Positions 26,955 to 32,894 of a stretch of 59,870 nucleotides of DNA are shown here, piece by piece. The notes under the pieces were generated by a model that made no database searches, was not told the DNA's origin, and was given only the letters and a program-made list of their open reading frames with translations. Numbering within the stretch: position 1 is the stretch's first letter; the number at the start of each line of letters is the position of its first letter. Made by a program: the position numbers and the translations under genes. Origin of the DNA: an uncultured Lachnospiraceae bacterium (lineage in GTDB: Bacteria > Bacillota > Clostridia > Lachnospirales > Lachnospiraceae); the NCBI GenBank assembly GCA_947630695.1, contig CANRIM010000012.1, positions 1-59,870 on the forward strand, given 5' to 3'.

Positions 26955-28046
26955 CTATATTCTGAACTCAAACTCTTCATTTGCCAGTTTTATATGGTCT
27001 CCATCAAAAATCTCAACTTCCTGTTGAACCGGAATAACCTGATCGTTAATAAAGGTTTTGTTCTTAGAATTCAAATCAATCACAAAATATCGTTTGCTTC
27101 TGGTAATGATGTCTGCATGACTTCTGCTAACAGCGTTATTGTCTGTCACAAAGTAATCCACATAGCTTCTTTCTTTGCCAAGACGGAATACAGGCTTATT
27201 GATGGTAACCGTTTCTTCCGTTAGAACACGAAATAGAGATGGATAATGAATATTTACCTGATTTTCATCAAGTAAAGCAGTATCATCATCGTTTAACAAC
27301 CCCGTCGCTTCATCCTGATCCAGTAAACTGGTCTCGTCTTCATCAAGCAGCCCGGTTTCCTCGTCATCGTCCAATAATCCAGTTGGGTTACTCCCATCAT
27401 CTGCATCGTCGCTCTTTTCGTCATAATGCTTATAGTACTCTTGCCGCTTATTTGTCATAAATCCGCTTTGTCCAGTGCCATGCTTTTTTATGGTGTTTAC
27501 GACGCTTCTATCTTCACGTTCAATGAACTTTTCGATTTTTTGGACATCGAACGACGGAAGGGAGTTTAAGAAAAAAATGAAACGAGAAATATAGTCCCCA
27601 CTGTGTTCCTGCTGCGGAATCGCAGAATATCCGACAGCGTCCATTAGGGTACGTATACTTCCGCTATCCTGTACTGTTATAAACGGAATGTATATGAACT
27701 GAAGCTCCTTGGTCGATTCATTGTAATACACCTGATGAATGTCCCAAATCACTCGGCCAGGCAAAAGGTTATAACGTTGAAGCTTTTGATAAGAATCGAC
27801 TATCTGTTCCATGATGAAAAGAAACTCATATTTTGTAACAGGTAATCTCATTCGCTCAAACAAACTGATTCCCATTGGACCGGAATACTCAATCAGATTC
27901 TTTTTTAATTTTTTTGGCTTGAGAAATCCACGAATATAAACACTGGCAAAGGACTCAAGCTCTGCATCGCTGACCACATCGCTATGGGATAACTTAACCC
28001 TGACAAATAAGTGGTCATCTTTACGCTTTGCTTTGAACTTTGTCAC
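26955..28046 (-). CDS. DUF6382-like plus C-terminal FHA domain protein (copy 1)
   Basis: About 363 residues. Residues 1-190 are DUF6382-like, with FIMEQIVDSYQKLQRYNLLP and ELQFIYIPF recalling a pseudokinase C-lobe. The linker (about 218-262) has five acidic T-x-L-L motifs in tandem (PTGLL, ETGLL, ETSLL, ATGLL, DTALL). The C-terminal FHA domain has RLGKE, SRSHAD and NKTFIN. I start at GTG 28046 because a perfect GGAGG is 8 nt upstream. A GTG at 28061 gives five more residues but a poorer site. It heads the T7SS operon after a 41-residue leader ORF that overlaps its start. It may bind phosphorylated T-x-L-L peptides in cis or trans. Confidence 0.8.
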   Translation of the reverse strand: MTKFKAKRKDDHLFVRVKLSHSDVVSDAELESFASVYIRGFLKPKKLKKNLIEYSGPMGISLFERMRLPVTKYEFLFIMEQIVDSYQKLQRYNLLPGRVIWDIHQVYYNESTKELQFIYIPFITVQDSGSIRTLMDAVGYSAIPQQEHSGDYISRFIFFLNSLPSFDVQKIEKFIEREDRSVVNTIKKHGTGQSGFMTNKRQEYYKHYDEKSDDADDGSNPTGLLDDDEETGLLDEDETSLLDQDEATGLLNDDDTALLDENQVNIHYPSLFRVLTEETVTINKPVFRLGKERSYVDYFVTDNNAVSRSHADIITRSKRYFVIDLNSKNKTFINDQVIPVQQEVEIFDGDHIKLANEEFEFRI

Positions 28047-28146
28047 CGTTATTTCCTCCACTTCTATTCCTTTTTATTATTGCGTTAAGCCAATCTATTG
28101 CAGTTAACACTTCCTCCTCAAATTTTTTACGTTTTCCAAACATCAT
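28021..28146 (-). CDS. Small leader ORF at the head of the T7SS operon
   Basis: 41 codons from ATG 28146 (a second ATG follows at once) to TAA at 28021-28023, translated MMFGKRKKFEEEVLTAIDWL then NAIIKRNRSGGNNGDKVQSKA. GGTGAG lies 5-6 nt before the first ATG. It overlaps the start of the DUF6382-like/FHA gene by 26 nt in another frame, so its translation could control that gene by coupling. Amphipathic and basic; no family recognised. A chance ORF cannot be excluded. Confidence 0.4.
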   Translation of the reverse strand: MMFGKRKKFEEEVLTAIDWLNAIIKRNRSGGNNGDKVQSKA

Positions 28147-28299
28147 ATTACTCACCACAATCGAACTATATAAAAACGGGTTCTTTTTTTTCTAATATGC
28201 TTATTCCTTGATTCATCACTCAAACGACCATTTGATAATTATTAAAAAAATATACATACTACATGGTGTCGAATTGATTTTTTTAAGGACAATGGGTTT

Positions 28300-28325
28300 T
28301 TTTGCGTAGAACTATCTCTTCCACG
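28300..28325. repeat. Inverted repeat IR-L, proximal to the T7SS (recombinase core site)
   Basis: 26 bp that match the reverse complement of 29731-29756 at 25 of 26 positions (difference at 28322). The site is two 7-bp arms around a 7-bp spacer: CGTAGAA, spacer ctatctc, TTCCACG. This is the layout of a tyrosine-recombinase crossover site. The spacer is in the opposite orientation to that of IR-R, so recombination would invert the DNA between them. Confidence 0.75.
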
Positions 28326-28398
28326 CAACTTTCACCACATTTCCTTATTCCATCGCATTTTTTGTCAGCTTTGACCCATTTTTTGACCACTTTTACAT

Positions 28399-29511
28399 TT
28401 ACTGAACCAGCTGTTCCAACTTCTCCATCTGTGCCCTTTTTAATTCCATGGAGGAATGTACATAGGTATTCATTGTAATTGATATATTCGCATGACCCAG
28501 GATTTCGCTGAGTGATTTTACATCAACCCCGGCTTCAATACATCTGGTTGCAAAGGTATGGCGCAGTGCATGATAATTGATCAAAGGGATCCCACAGCAT
28601 GTCAATAAACGTTGAAACCGATATTCGTAAGTTCTGGGATTTAAAAAAGATTCCTGATTCGAAATAACGTAATCAGAAACTCGATTCGGATACATTTGCT
28701 GCAGTAACATATAAAGCCTGTTTGGAATCGGGATGTCCCGTTCAGATGTTTTTGTTTTTGGCTTACCAATCGTCAGGTATATGCCATTCTCTCTTTTTTT
28801 GACCCTGGTCACAGTGGCACGTACATGCACCACATGCGTCGTAAGGTCAATATTTTTCCAAGTCAATGCGCAGACTTCTCCCAGACGTAACCCAAGAAGA
28901 AGCGATAAAAGAACACCTAATTTTGTCAGGTCGGTTTTATAAAAACAAATTCTCTCCAAAGATTTCTGCGCCTCTATATTTAAAATCTGCAACTCTTTCT
29001 TTTCTACGGATGGTCTGCATATGTGAATACTGACCGGATTGCAAAGCTGTTCCATTTCCGCAAAATGTAATGCAGAAGTAATAATCAGCGTCATACTGCG
29101 GACATAAGCCGCAGATAACCCCCCGGATGCATTCAGCCGTCCGCTTTTTGATTTTTTAATAATAAATTCATTGATTCGCTGCGATGAAAGTTCGGAAACT
29201 TTGCAGTTGCCTAATTCCGGCAAAATATGCCTGTAAATCAAATATTCATATTTGTTTTCCGTAGCCTCCTTGCAGCGCATGCAATTCATATGCAGCCACT
29301 GCAATAGGACTTCCTGAAAAATCGGATCTTTATTTTGCAGCATTTCATTGGTATCTGTTGCTTTTTCTATTTCTTTTAGTTTTTCCTTGACCTCTTTATA
29401 GCTGTGACCATATACCGAATGATATTTTCCGGAGCCGTCGTTTTTATTACGGTAACGACCTTCCCATCTTCCATCTTTTCTTTTTCGAACATTTTCTCCT
29501 CTTTTTGGCAT
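28399..29511 (-). CDS. Tyrosine recombinase/integrase, candidate invertase
   Basis: 370 residues. The N-terminus (RKDGRWEGRYRN) is an AP2-like arm-binding domain. A SAM-like core-binding domain covers about 63-165, and the catalytic domain has R209 (GLRLGE), K252/K254, H314-x-x-R317 (HALRHTFATR), H340 (LGHAN) and Y350 (MNTYVH), so all catalytic residues are present. This is the Tn916/phage Int type. Here it is not beside a full mobile element but inside a 1.46-kb segment with inverted core-type sites, and it faces the T7SS operon. ATG 29511 follows GGGAGGGAGGAATCATAA. An integrase of a lost element is the main alternative. Confidence 0.92.
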   Translation of the reverse strand: MPKRGENVRKRKDGRWEGRYRNKNDGSGKYHSVYGHSYKEVKEKLKEIEKATDTNEMLQNKDPIFQEVLLQWLHMNCMRCKEATENKYEYLIYRHILPELGNCKVSELSSQRINEFIIKKSKSGRLNASGGLSAAYVRSMTLIITSALHFAEMEQLCNPVSIHICRPSVEKKELQILNIEAQKSLERICFYKTDLTKLGVLLSLLLGLRLGEVCALTWKNIDLTTHVVHVRATVTRVKKRENGIYLTIGKPKTKTSERDIPIPNRLYMLLQQMYPNRVSDYVISNQESFLNPRTYEYRFQRLLTCCGIPLINYHALRHTFATRCIEAGVDVKSLSEILGHANISITMNTYVHSSMELKRAQMEKLEQLVQ

Positions 29512-29674
29512 TTATGATTCCTCCCTCCCATATAAAAAAATAACTTCATAGCTGACCATAACATGACCACAATAAGTTGTTTATTATCAAAAAAATATCA
29601 AATAAAATACATATTTTTTTAACATGAATGATAAAAATAGACTTTTTATACAACAGTTTTCTGTTGCATTTGCA

Positions 29675-29703
29675 TTGACAAGACAGTCAAATAATGTCAT
29701 AAT
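29675..29703 (+). promoter_or_regulatory. Near-consensus sigma-A promoter pointing out of the invertible segment
   Basis: -35 TTGACA (29675-29680), 17-bp spacer, -10 CATAAT (29698-29703): 11 of 12 consensus positions. Transcription would start near 29710 and cross IR-R. The -35 lies in a palindrome (TTGAC-6-GTCAA, 29675-29690), and another palindrome (CAACAG-4-CTGTTG) lies at 29651-29666; both could be operators. In this orientation no plus-strand gene follows, only a terminator. Confidence 0.65.
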
Positions 29704-29730
29704 GAATCGAAAAAAGTGTTTTTTTTATTA

Positions 29731-29756
29731 CGTAGAAGAGATAGTTCTACGCAAAA
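29731..29756. repeat. Inverted repeat IR-R, distal to the T7SS (recombinase core site)
   Basis: Perfect 7-bp arms CGTAGAA and TTCTACG around spacer gagatag. Its reverse complement equals 28300-28325 except for one base. No homology extends clearly beyond the 26 bp on the outer side. Confidence 0.75.
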
Positions 29757-29792
29757 TAAATGTCATATGATTTGTATATTGACACAAAAAAA

Positions 29793-29822
29793 GACATCTT
29801 TCCAGTAAAGACGTCCTTTTTT
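29793..29822. terminator. Bidirectional terminator-like hairpin just outside IR-R
   Basis: GACATCTTT (29793-29801) pairs with AAAGACGTC (29807-29815) with one mismatch, followed by T6 on the plus strand and T7 on the minus strand. It would stop the outward promoter in the present orientation and transcripts leaving the segment. Confidence 0.65.
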
Positions 29823-29855
29823 CCATCACGATTCTATATGGATTATAATAAAAAA

Positions 29856-29885
29856 GCTGGAAACACACCAACAGTTGTTTCCAGC
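29856..29885 (-). terminator. Rho-independent terminator of the XRE gene
   Basis: Perfect 10-bp stem GCTGGAAACA / TGTTTCCAGC with a 10-nt loop, then TTTTTTATTATAATC on the minus strand, 30 bp after the XRE stop. Confidence 0.85.
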
Positions 29886-29915
29886 CAATTTTAATCAATT
29901 TGATTATTATAAATT

Positions 29916-30281
29916 CTATGCCGTCCTTAACCGCAAACAGCGGTCATAATAGATCATCAGCCGACCCCACCGCCGGACATAAAACACCTGCATACCCCCA
30001 TTCTCATTGGATGTGCTCCGGAAAAAGTTTTGACTGCAGTCTTCCGCTTTCTTATTGCCACAGATCAGCACATCCATCGGCACCCGAAGCAATCCGCTCA
30101 ACGCATAAAGATGATCTACAGATGGCAGGCTCGTTCCTTCCATCCAATGGTAAATACTCTGCGGCGCAGACAGACCCATATAGGCCTGCACATCTTTGGC
30201 TTTCAGCTTTCTGCGCTTCATAAAATGTTGAATCTTCTTCCCGGTTTGTTTCATATCGATCACTGGATATTTTTCTTTCAT
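29916..30281 (-). CDS. XRE-family helix-turn-helix regulator
   Basis: 121 residues. The HTH covers about 12-70 (KIQHFMKRRKLKAKDVQAYM, then LSAPQSIYHWMEGTSLPSVD, then LYALSGLLRVPMD). The C-terminal 45 residues (YVRRWGRLMIYYDRCLRLRT) are of unknown role. GGAGGG lies 10 nt before the ATG. It is transcribed alone toward the invertible segment and ends at a strong terminator. It may regulate itself, the nearby recombinase promoter or the T7SS; this is inferred from position only. Confidence 0.8.
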   Translation of the reverse strand: MKEKYPVIDMKQTGKKIQHFMKRRKLKAKDVQAYMGLSAPQSIYHWMEGTSLPSVDHLYALSGLLRVPMDVLICGNKKAEDCSQNFFRSTSNENGGMQVFYVRRWGRLMIYYDRCLRLRTA

Positions 30282-30460
30282 ACGCGCATTACCCTCCGGT
30301 ATGTTTTATCATTGATTACACCGTGAATTTCAGTTTAAAAATAAATACAGACACCATTAATGTAAAATATTTTTTCGCATTTGTCATTGAATTTATAATA
30401 TAAAAACAAAATAATAGGCTTTGTCTATTCAGCGCTCTGCGCACAATAATAAATTATCAT
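30282..30460. other. AT-rich spacer upstream of the XRE gene
   Basis: No coding signal on either strand. It must hold the XRE promoter, but I could not assign clear -35/-10 boxes. Confidence 0.4.
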
Positions 30461-30468
30461 AATATTTG

Positions 30469-30496
30469 TTGATTTTTTTTTAATCTGGTATATAAT
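30469..30496 (+). promoter_or_regulatory. Strong sigma-A promoter for a short RNA
   Basis: -35 TTGATT (30469-30474), 16-bp spacer, perfect -10 TATAAT (30491-30496). It is followed by about 110 nt without an ORF and a GC-rich hairpin, then a toxin-like remnant. Confidence 0.6.
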
Positions 30497-30502
30497 AATG
30501 GT

Positions 30503-30638
30503 GAGCAGAGATGCTTGCCGGTCATTACGGCTAGAATATAATGAACGTGTATGTTAACTTCCGCGAGCGACGGGGTGTTTCTGTAACGTAGAATATCGCT
30601 CATTTGTAAAGAGCCTGCTGGTTTTGACCGGCAGGCTC
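30503..30638 (+). ncRNA. Candidate structured RNA ending in a GC-rich hairpin (type III antitoxin-like position)
   Basis: No ORF. The 3' end is an 11-bp hairpin (GAGCCTGCTGG at 30611-30621 with CCGGCAGGCTC at 30628-30638, one G-T pair) without a U-tract. Two segments share TAGAATAT near 30532 and 30580, and GAGCGA (about 30565) can pair with TCGCTC (about 30587), so pseudoknotted or repeated structure is possible. Promoter, RNA, hairpin and then toxin gene is the order of type III toxin-antitoxin loci (ToxIN, CptIN). Confidence 0.4.
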
Positions 30639-30663
30639 AAATGCTAAAGAAGGACAATTACCA

Positions 30664-30857
30664 ATGAAAATCGTTTCGATTCACAAAGATTTACTTAATA
30701 AATATGCTGGTGATCCCGAAATTTTGACAAAATCTGGTCGTCCATGCGTTCTCATTATACGATTGAACTTTTGAATAACTATGCAAGAGGCATTCATCCT
30801 GCGTATTCTACGAACATTGACTATCTCTTGTCTGTTTTGCAAACTACAAATATCTGA
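30664..30857 (+). pseudogene. Remnant of a type III toxin-like (ToxN/CptN family) gene
   Basis: From ATG 30664 (AAGGA upstream) the reading frame gives MKIVSIHKDLLNKYAGDPEI and LTKSGRPCVLIIRLNF, then a stop at 30772. One frame over, the same DNA continues as SHYTIELLNNYARGIHPAYS and TNIDYLLSVL to a stop at 30857. The two pieces look like the N- and C-terminal ends of a ToxN/AbiQ/CptN-type endoribonuclease with the middle of roughly 100 residues deleted and the frame lost. The family call rests on remembered N- and C-terminal patterns plus the promoter-RNA-hairpin unit in front, so it is tentative. Confidence 0.45.
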
Positions 30858-30959
30858 CGTATAAAATTGAAGGGGCGATTTTACGCCCCTTAATTTTAAT
30901 AATTTTGTCATTACCCGAACCGTCTACAAAATCTGTACGGAGTAAAAGCAAAAACCCAT

Positions 30960-31351
30960 TCAGCTTTCTCCTGCTGCTTTTGCCATCGCCTGCAGATTCT
31001 CCAGCGGAATATTGGGCGCCAGATCGCATCCCGGTGCCAGTATAAATCCGCCATATGGTTTCATCTTCCCGCAGAGGTCTTTGCTGTATTCATACACCTC
31101 TTCCGCCGACTTTGCCGCCAGTATATTTGCCGGATTCAGGTTGCCGAATAACGCCATTTTCCCGTCTGCATCTTTCTGAGCCTGTACCATATCGATGGAA
31201 TCCACGGAAAAGACAGTCACCGGCGTATCGGCCAGTACCTTGACCAGATGATCGGTCTTTCCGCAGATATGTACAAGGATTTTGTCACATTTATCTTTCA
31301 GCCGCTTTATCATTTTCAAATCAATGAGCAATACAATTCTTTATTGGTCAT
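30960..31351 (-). pseudogene. Internally deleted uroporphyrinogen-decarboxylase-type methyltransferase
   Basis: The C-terminal part is clear: CDKILVHICGKTDHLVKVLA, FSVDSIDMVQAQ, ALFGNLNPANILA, GGFILAPGCDLAPNIPLENL, as in URO-D/MtaA/CmuA corrinoid methyltransferases. A normal start is also present (GGAGGGATCAAGT then ATG at 31351, MTNKELYCSLI), but it stops after 11 codons in another frame. The N-terminal start and the C-terminal third are thus joined by a deletion of roughly 200 codons. Not functional as methyltransferase. Confidence 0.75.
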
Positions 31352-31488
31352 ACTTGATCCCTCCATATGATTTGGATTTTAATTCTTATCTACACCATGG
31401 ACGGATTCATCTGATTTGTCAATCTGTGCAGCGCATCTTCAAAAGATCGTACAAAAACTTCGTAAAAAATATAAATAAATTTAAAAAA

Positions 31489-31514
31489 CCGGAAACCCGC
31501 AGACAGGTTTCCGG
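31489..31514 (-). terminator. Rho-independent terminator of rlmH
   Basis: Stem CCGGAAACC / GGTTTCCGG (9 bp, 8-nt loop) followed by TTTTTTAAATTT on the minus strand, downstream of the rlmH stop. Confidence 0.8.
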
Positions 31515-31576
31515 CCAATTATTTAACAACAATATTATCACACGAACTGCCTGCACATCCCGTAAGGTCAGCTGTA

Positions 31577-32053
31577 TCACTTATGATATGGCTCATTTTT
31601 CATGATTTTAAACGCACGGTAAAGCTGTTCCAGAAAGATGACGCGCATCAGCTGATGGGGAAAGGTAAGCGAAGAAAATGAAATCTTTTCATCTGCACGA
31701 TCCAGCACTTCTTTGGAAAGGCCGGTGGACCCGCCAATGATCCAGGCGATATTTGCCGAACGCATCATCACCTGTTCGATATGCCGGGAAAAGCCGACAG
31801 AATCGTAGGTTTTTCCGTCGATAGCAAGGGCGATCGTGTAAGCACGGTCCGGAAGTTTCTCCAGTATCCGCGCCCCCTCCTTCTGCTGAATCAGGGCATT
31901 GGCCGCGGCGTCATCTGCCGCCCCGGTCTTTTCATCCGCAACTTCGATGATTTGAAAATGACAAAATTTCTGCAGTCGTTTTCCATATTCTTCCACCGCG
32001 CTGCTGTAGAACTTTTCTTTTAATTTTCCAACGCAAACAAGGGTCATATTCAT
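31577..32053 (-). CDS. rlmH: RlmH, 23S rRNA pseudouridine-1915 N3-methyltransferase
   Basis: 158 residues, the normal SPOUT-family length. The N-terminus MNMTLVCVGKLKEKF and the end FPHQLMRVIFLEQLYRAFKI then EPYHK are near-invariant in RlmH, and WIIGGSTGLS is the SAM-binding knot. It methylates pseudouridine 1915 in helix 69 of 23S rRNA using S-adenosylmethionine. Compared with Bacillus RlmH the start at 32053 is right, though its ribosome binding site (AGG) is weak. It stands alone with its own terminator and marks the beginning of the core-genome region. Confidence 0.97.
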   Translation of the reverse strand: MNMTLVCVGKLKEKFYSSAVEEYGKRLQKFCHFQIIEVADEKTGAADDAAANALIQQKEGARILEKLPDRAYTIALAIDGKTYDSVGFSRHIEQVMMRSANIAWIIGGSTGLSKEVLDRADEKISFSSLTFPHQLMRVIFLEQLYRAFKIMKNEPYHK

Positions 32054-32145
32054 GGTTTCAGCCTATCATAAAACATAAATTTTTTCCATTATATTTTTTG
32101 TCATTTGACAAAGACTAAATAAAAAAGGAAAGGAAGGTTTTTTCA

Positions 32146-32364
32146 ATGGATTCAAGAGGATTTGACTATACCATTCTGGTCATTGCCATTATCGGCGCAA
32201 TCAACTGGGGACTCATCGGATTTTTCAGCTTTGACCTGGTTGCCTTTATTTGCGGAAATATGAGCTGGCTGTCCCGGATCATTTATGCGCTTGTGGGTCT
32301 TTGCGGATTATATCTGATCAGTTATTTCGGCAGACTCCGTTCGATGAACAGCAGCAATGCATAA
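32146..32364 (+). CDS. DUF378 small membrane protein
   Basis: 72 residues with two membrane helices (YTILVIAIIGAINWGLIGFF and IIYALVGLCGLYLISYF). The INWGLIG motif is the DUF378 (YuzA-like) signature. Function unknown. AAGGAAAGGAAGG precedes the ATG, and it ends at a bidirectional hairpin. It is one of only two confident plus-strand genes in the window. Confidence 0.9.
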   Translation: MDSRGFDYTILVIAIIGAINWGLIGFFSFDLVAFICGNMSWLSRIIYALVGLCGLYLISYFGRLRSMNSSNA

Positions 32365-32371
32365 AACAAAC

Positions 32372-32406
32372 GAAAGCAGAAGTACCGTTGCCGGTCTTCT
32401 GCTTTC
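32372..32406. terminator. Bidirectional terminator between DUF378 and P-loop genes
   Basis: Perfect 11-bp arms GAAAGCAGAAG (32372-32382) and CTTCTGCTTTC (32396-32406), followed by TGTTTTA on the plus strand and GTTTGTTTTA on the minus strand. It serves the two convergent genes. Confidence 0.85.
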
Positions 32407-32425
32407 TGTTTTATCTATATGAAAT

Positions 32426-32845
32426 TTATAAGCAGATAGAAATGCATTCCTGAAATTTTTCGGGGATATGGTCTTTGCTGCAGGATACGCTCAGCGTGAA
32501 GTTGATGTTAAACTGTTTGCTGATATTTTCCAGCTGTTCCAGATTTTCCGTCAGGTCGCATCCTTCCAGATGAGATATGGCAAGGTAGCTGTCAAAGAAA
32601 ATCTCCTGAATATCATAGTTGCCTGCCAGCAGCCCCAAAATAAAACCGATAAATGCATCTGCATTTTTCAATCCGTATTCCTTTACGTTGATCAATCTGA
32701 CTTTATTACTTAATTCATGCATGTGTTTGTTGCTCTTATCCAGATAAACAACACAACCCGAAAATTTATTCACATCATTATTTACCTGATCCAGTAAATA
32801 TTTTGTCTTTCCTTTGCCCTTTTCTCCTACGATTAATCGAACCAT
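32426..32845 (-). CDS. Small P-loop ATP-binding protein
   Basis: 139 residues. The P-loop is GEKGKGKT at residues 7-14 and the Walker-B-like strand is IQEIFFDSYLAIS. Proteins like this in Clostridia are usually annotated as ATP-binding or twitching-motility-like proteins, with no proven role. The start has AGGGAGGACAAGGCC upstream. It lies alone between the DUF378 gene (convergent) and the DD-carboxypeptidase gene. Confidence 0.75.
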   Translation of the reverse strand: MVRLIVGEKGKGKTKYLLDQVNNDVNKFSGCVVYLDKSNKHMHELSNKVRLINVKEYGLKNADAFIGFILGLLAGNYDIQEIFFDSYLAISHLEGCDLTENLEQLENISKQFNINFTLSVSCSKDHIPEKFQECISICL

Positions 32846-32894
32846 GGCCTTGTCCTCCCTGTAATAAAATTTATTTAAAAGTCCGAATGGATTT

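Larger units (their letters stand above)
28300..29756. other. Candidate invertible DNA segment carrying its own recombinase and an outward promoter
   Basis: About 1.46 kb bounded by IR-L and IR-R. It contains a tyrosine recombinase gene on the minus strand and, between its start and IR-R, an outward plus-strand promoter (29675-29703). As drawn, the promoter reads to the right through IR-R into a terminator at 29793-29822. Inversion would make it read leftward into the leader ORF at 28146 and the whole T7SS locus. Between IR-L and 28146 I see no good fixed promoter. There is also no clear terminator between the recombinase stop and the T7SS, so read-through from the recombinase promoter is possible in the present orientation. 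Confidence 0.65.

Noticed and set aside
28147-28299. Fixed sigma-A promoter for the T7SS between the leader ORF and IR-L
   Set aside because: Only weak candidates (a TATATA with no -35; TCGACA with wrong spacing) were found on the minus strand.
28300-29756. Attachment sites (attL/attR) of an integrated element
   Set aside because: The repeats are inverted, judged by the asymmetric 7-bp spacer; an integrated element would leave direct repeats. Inversion is the simpler reading, though decay of a larger element cannot be ruled out.
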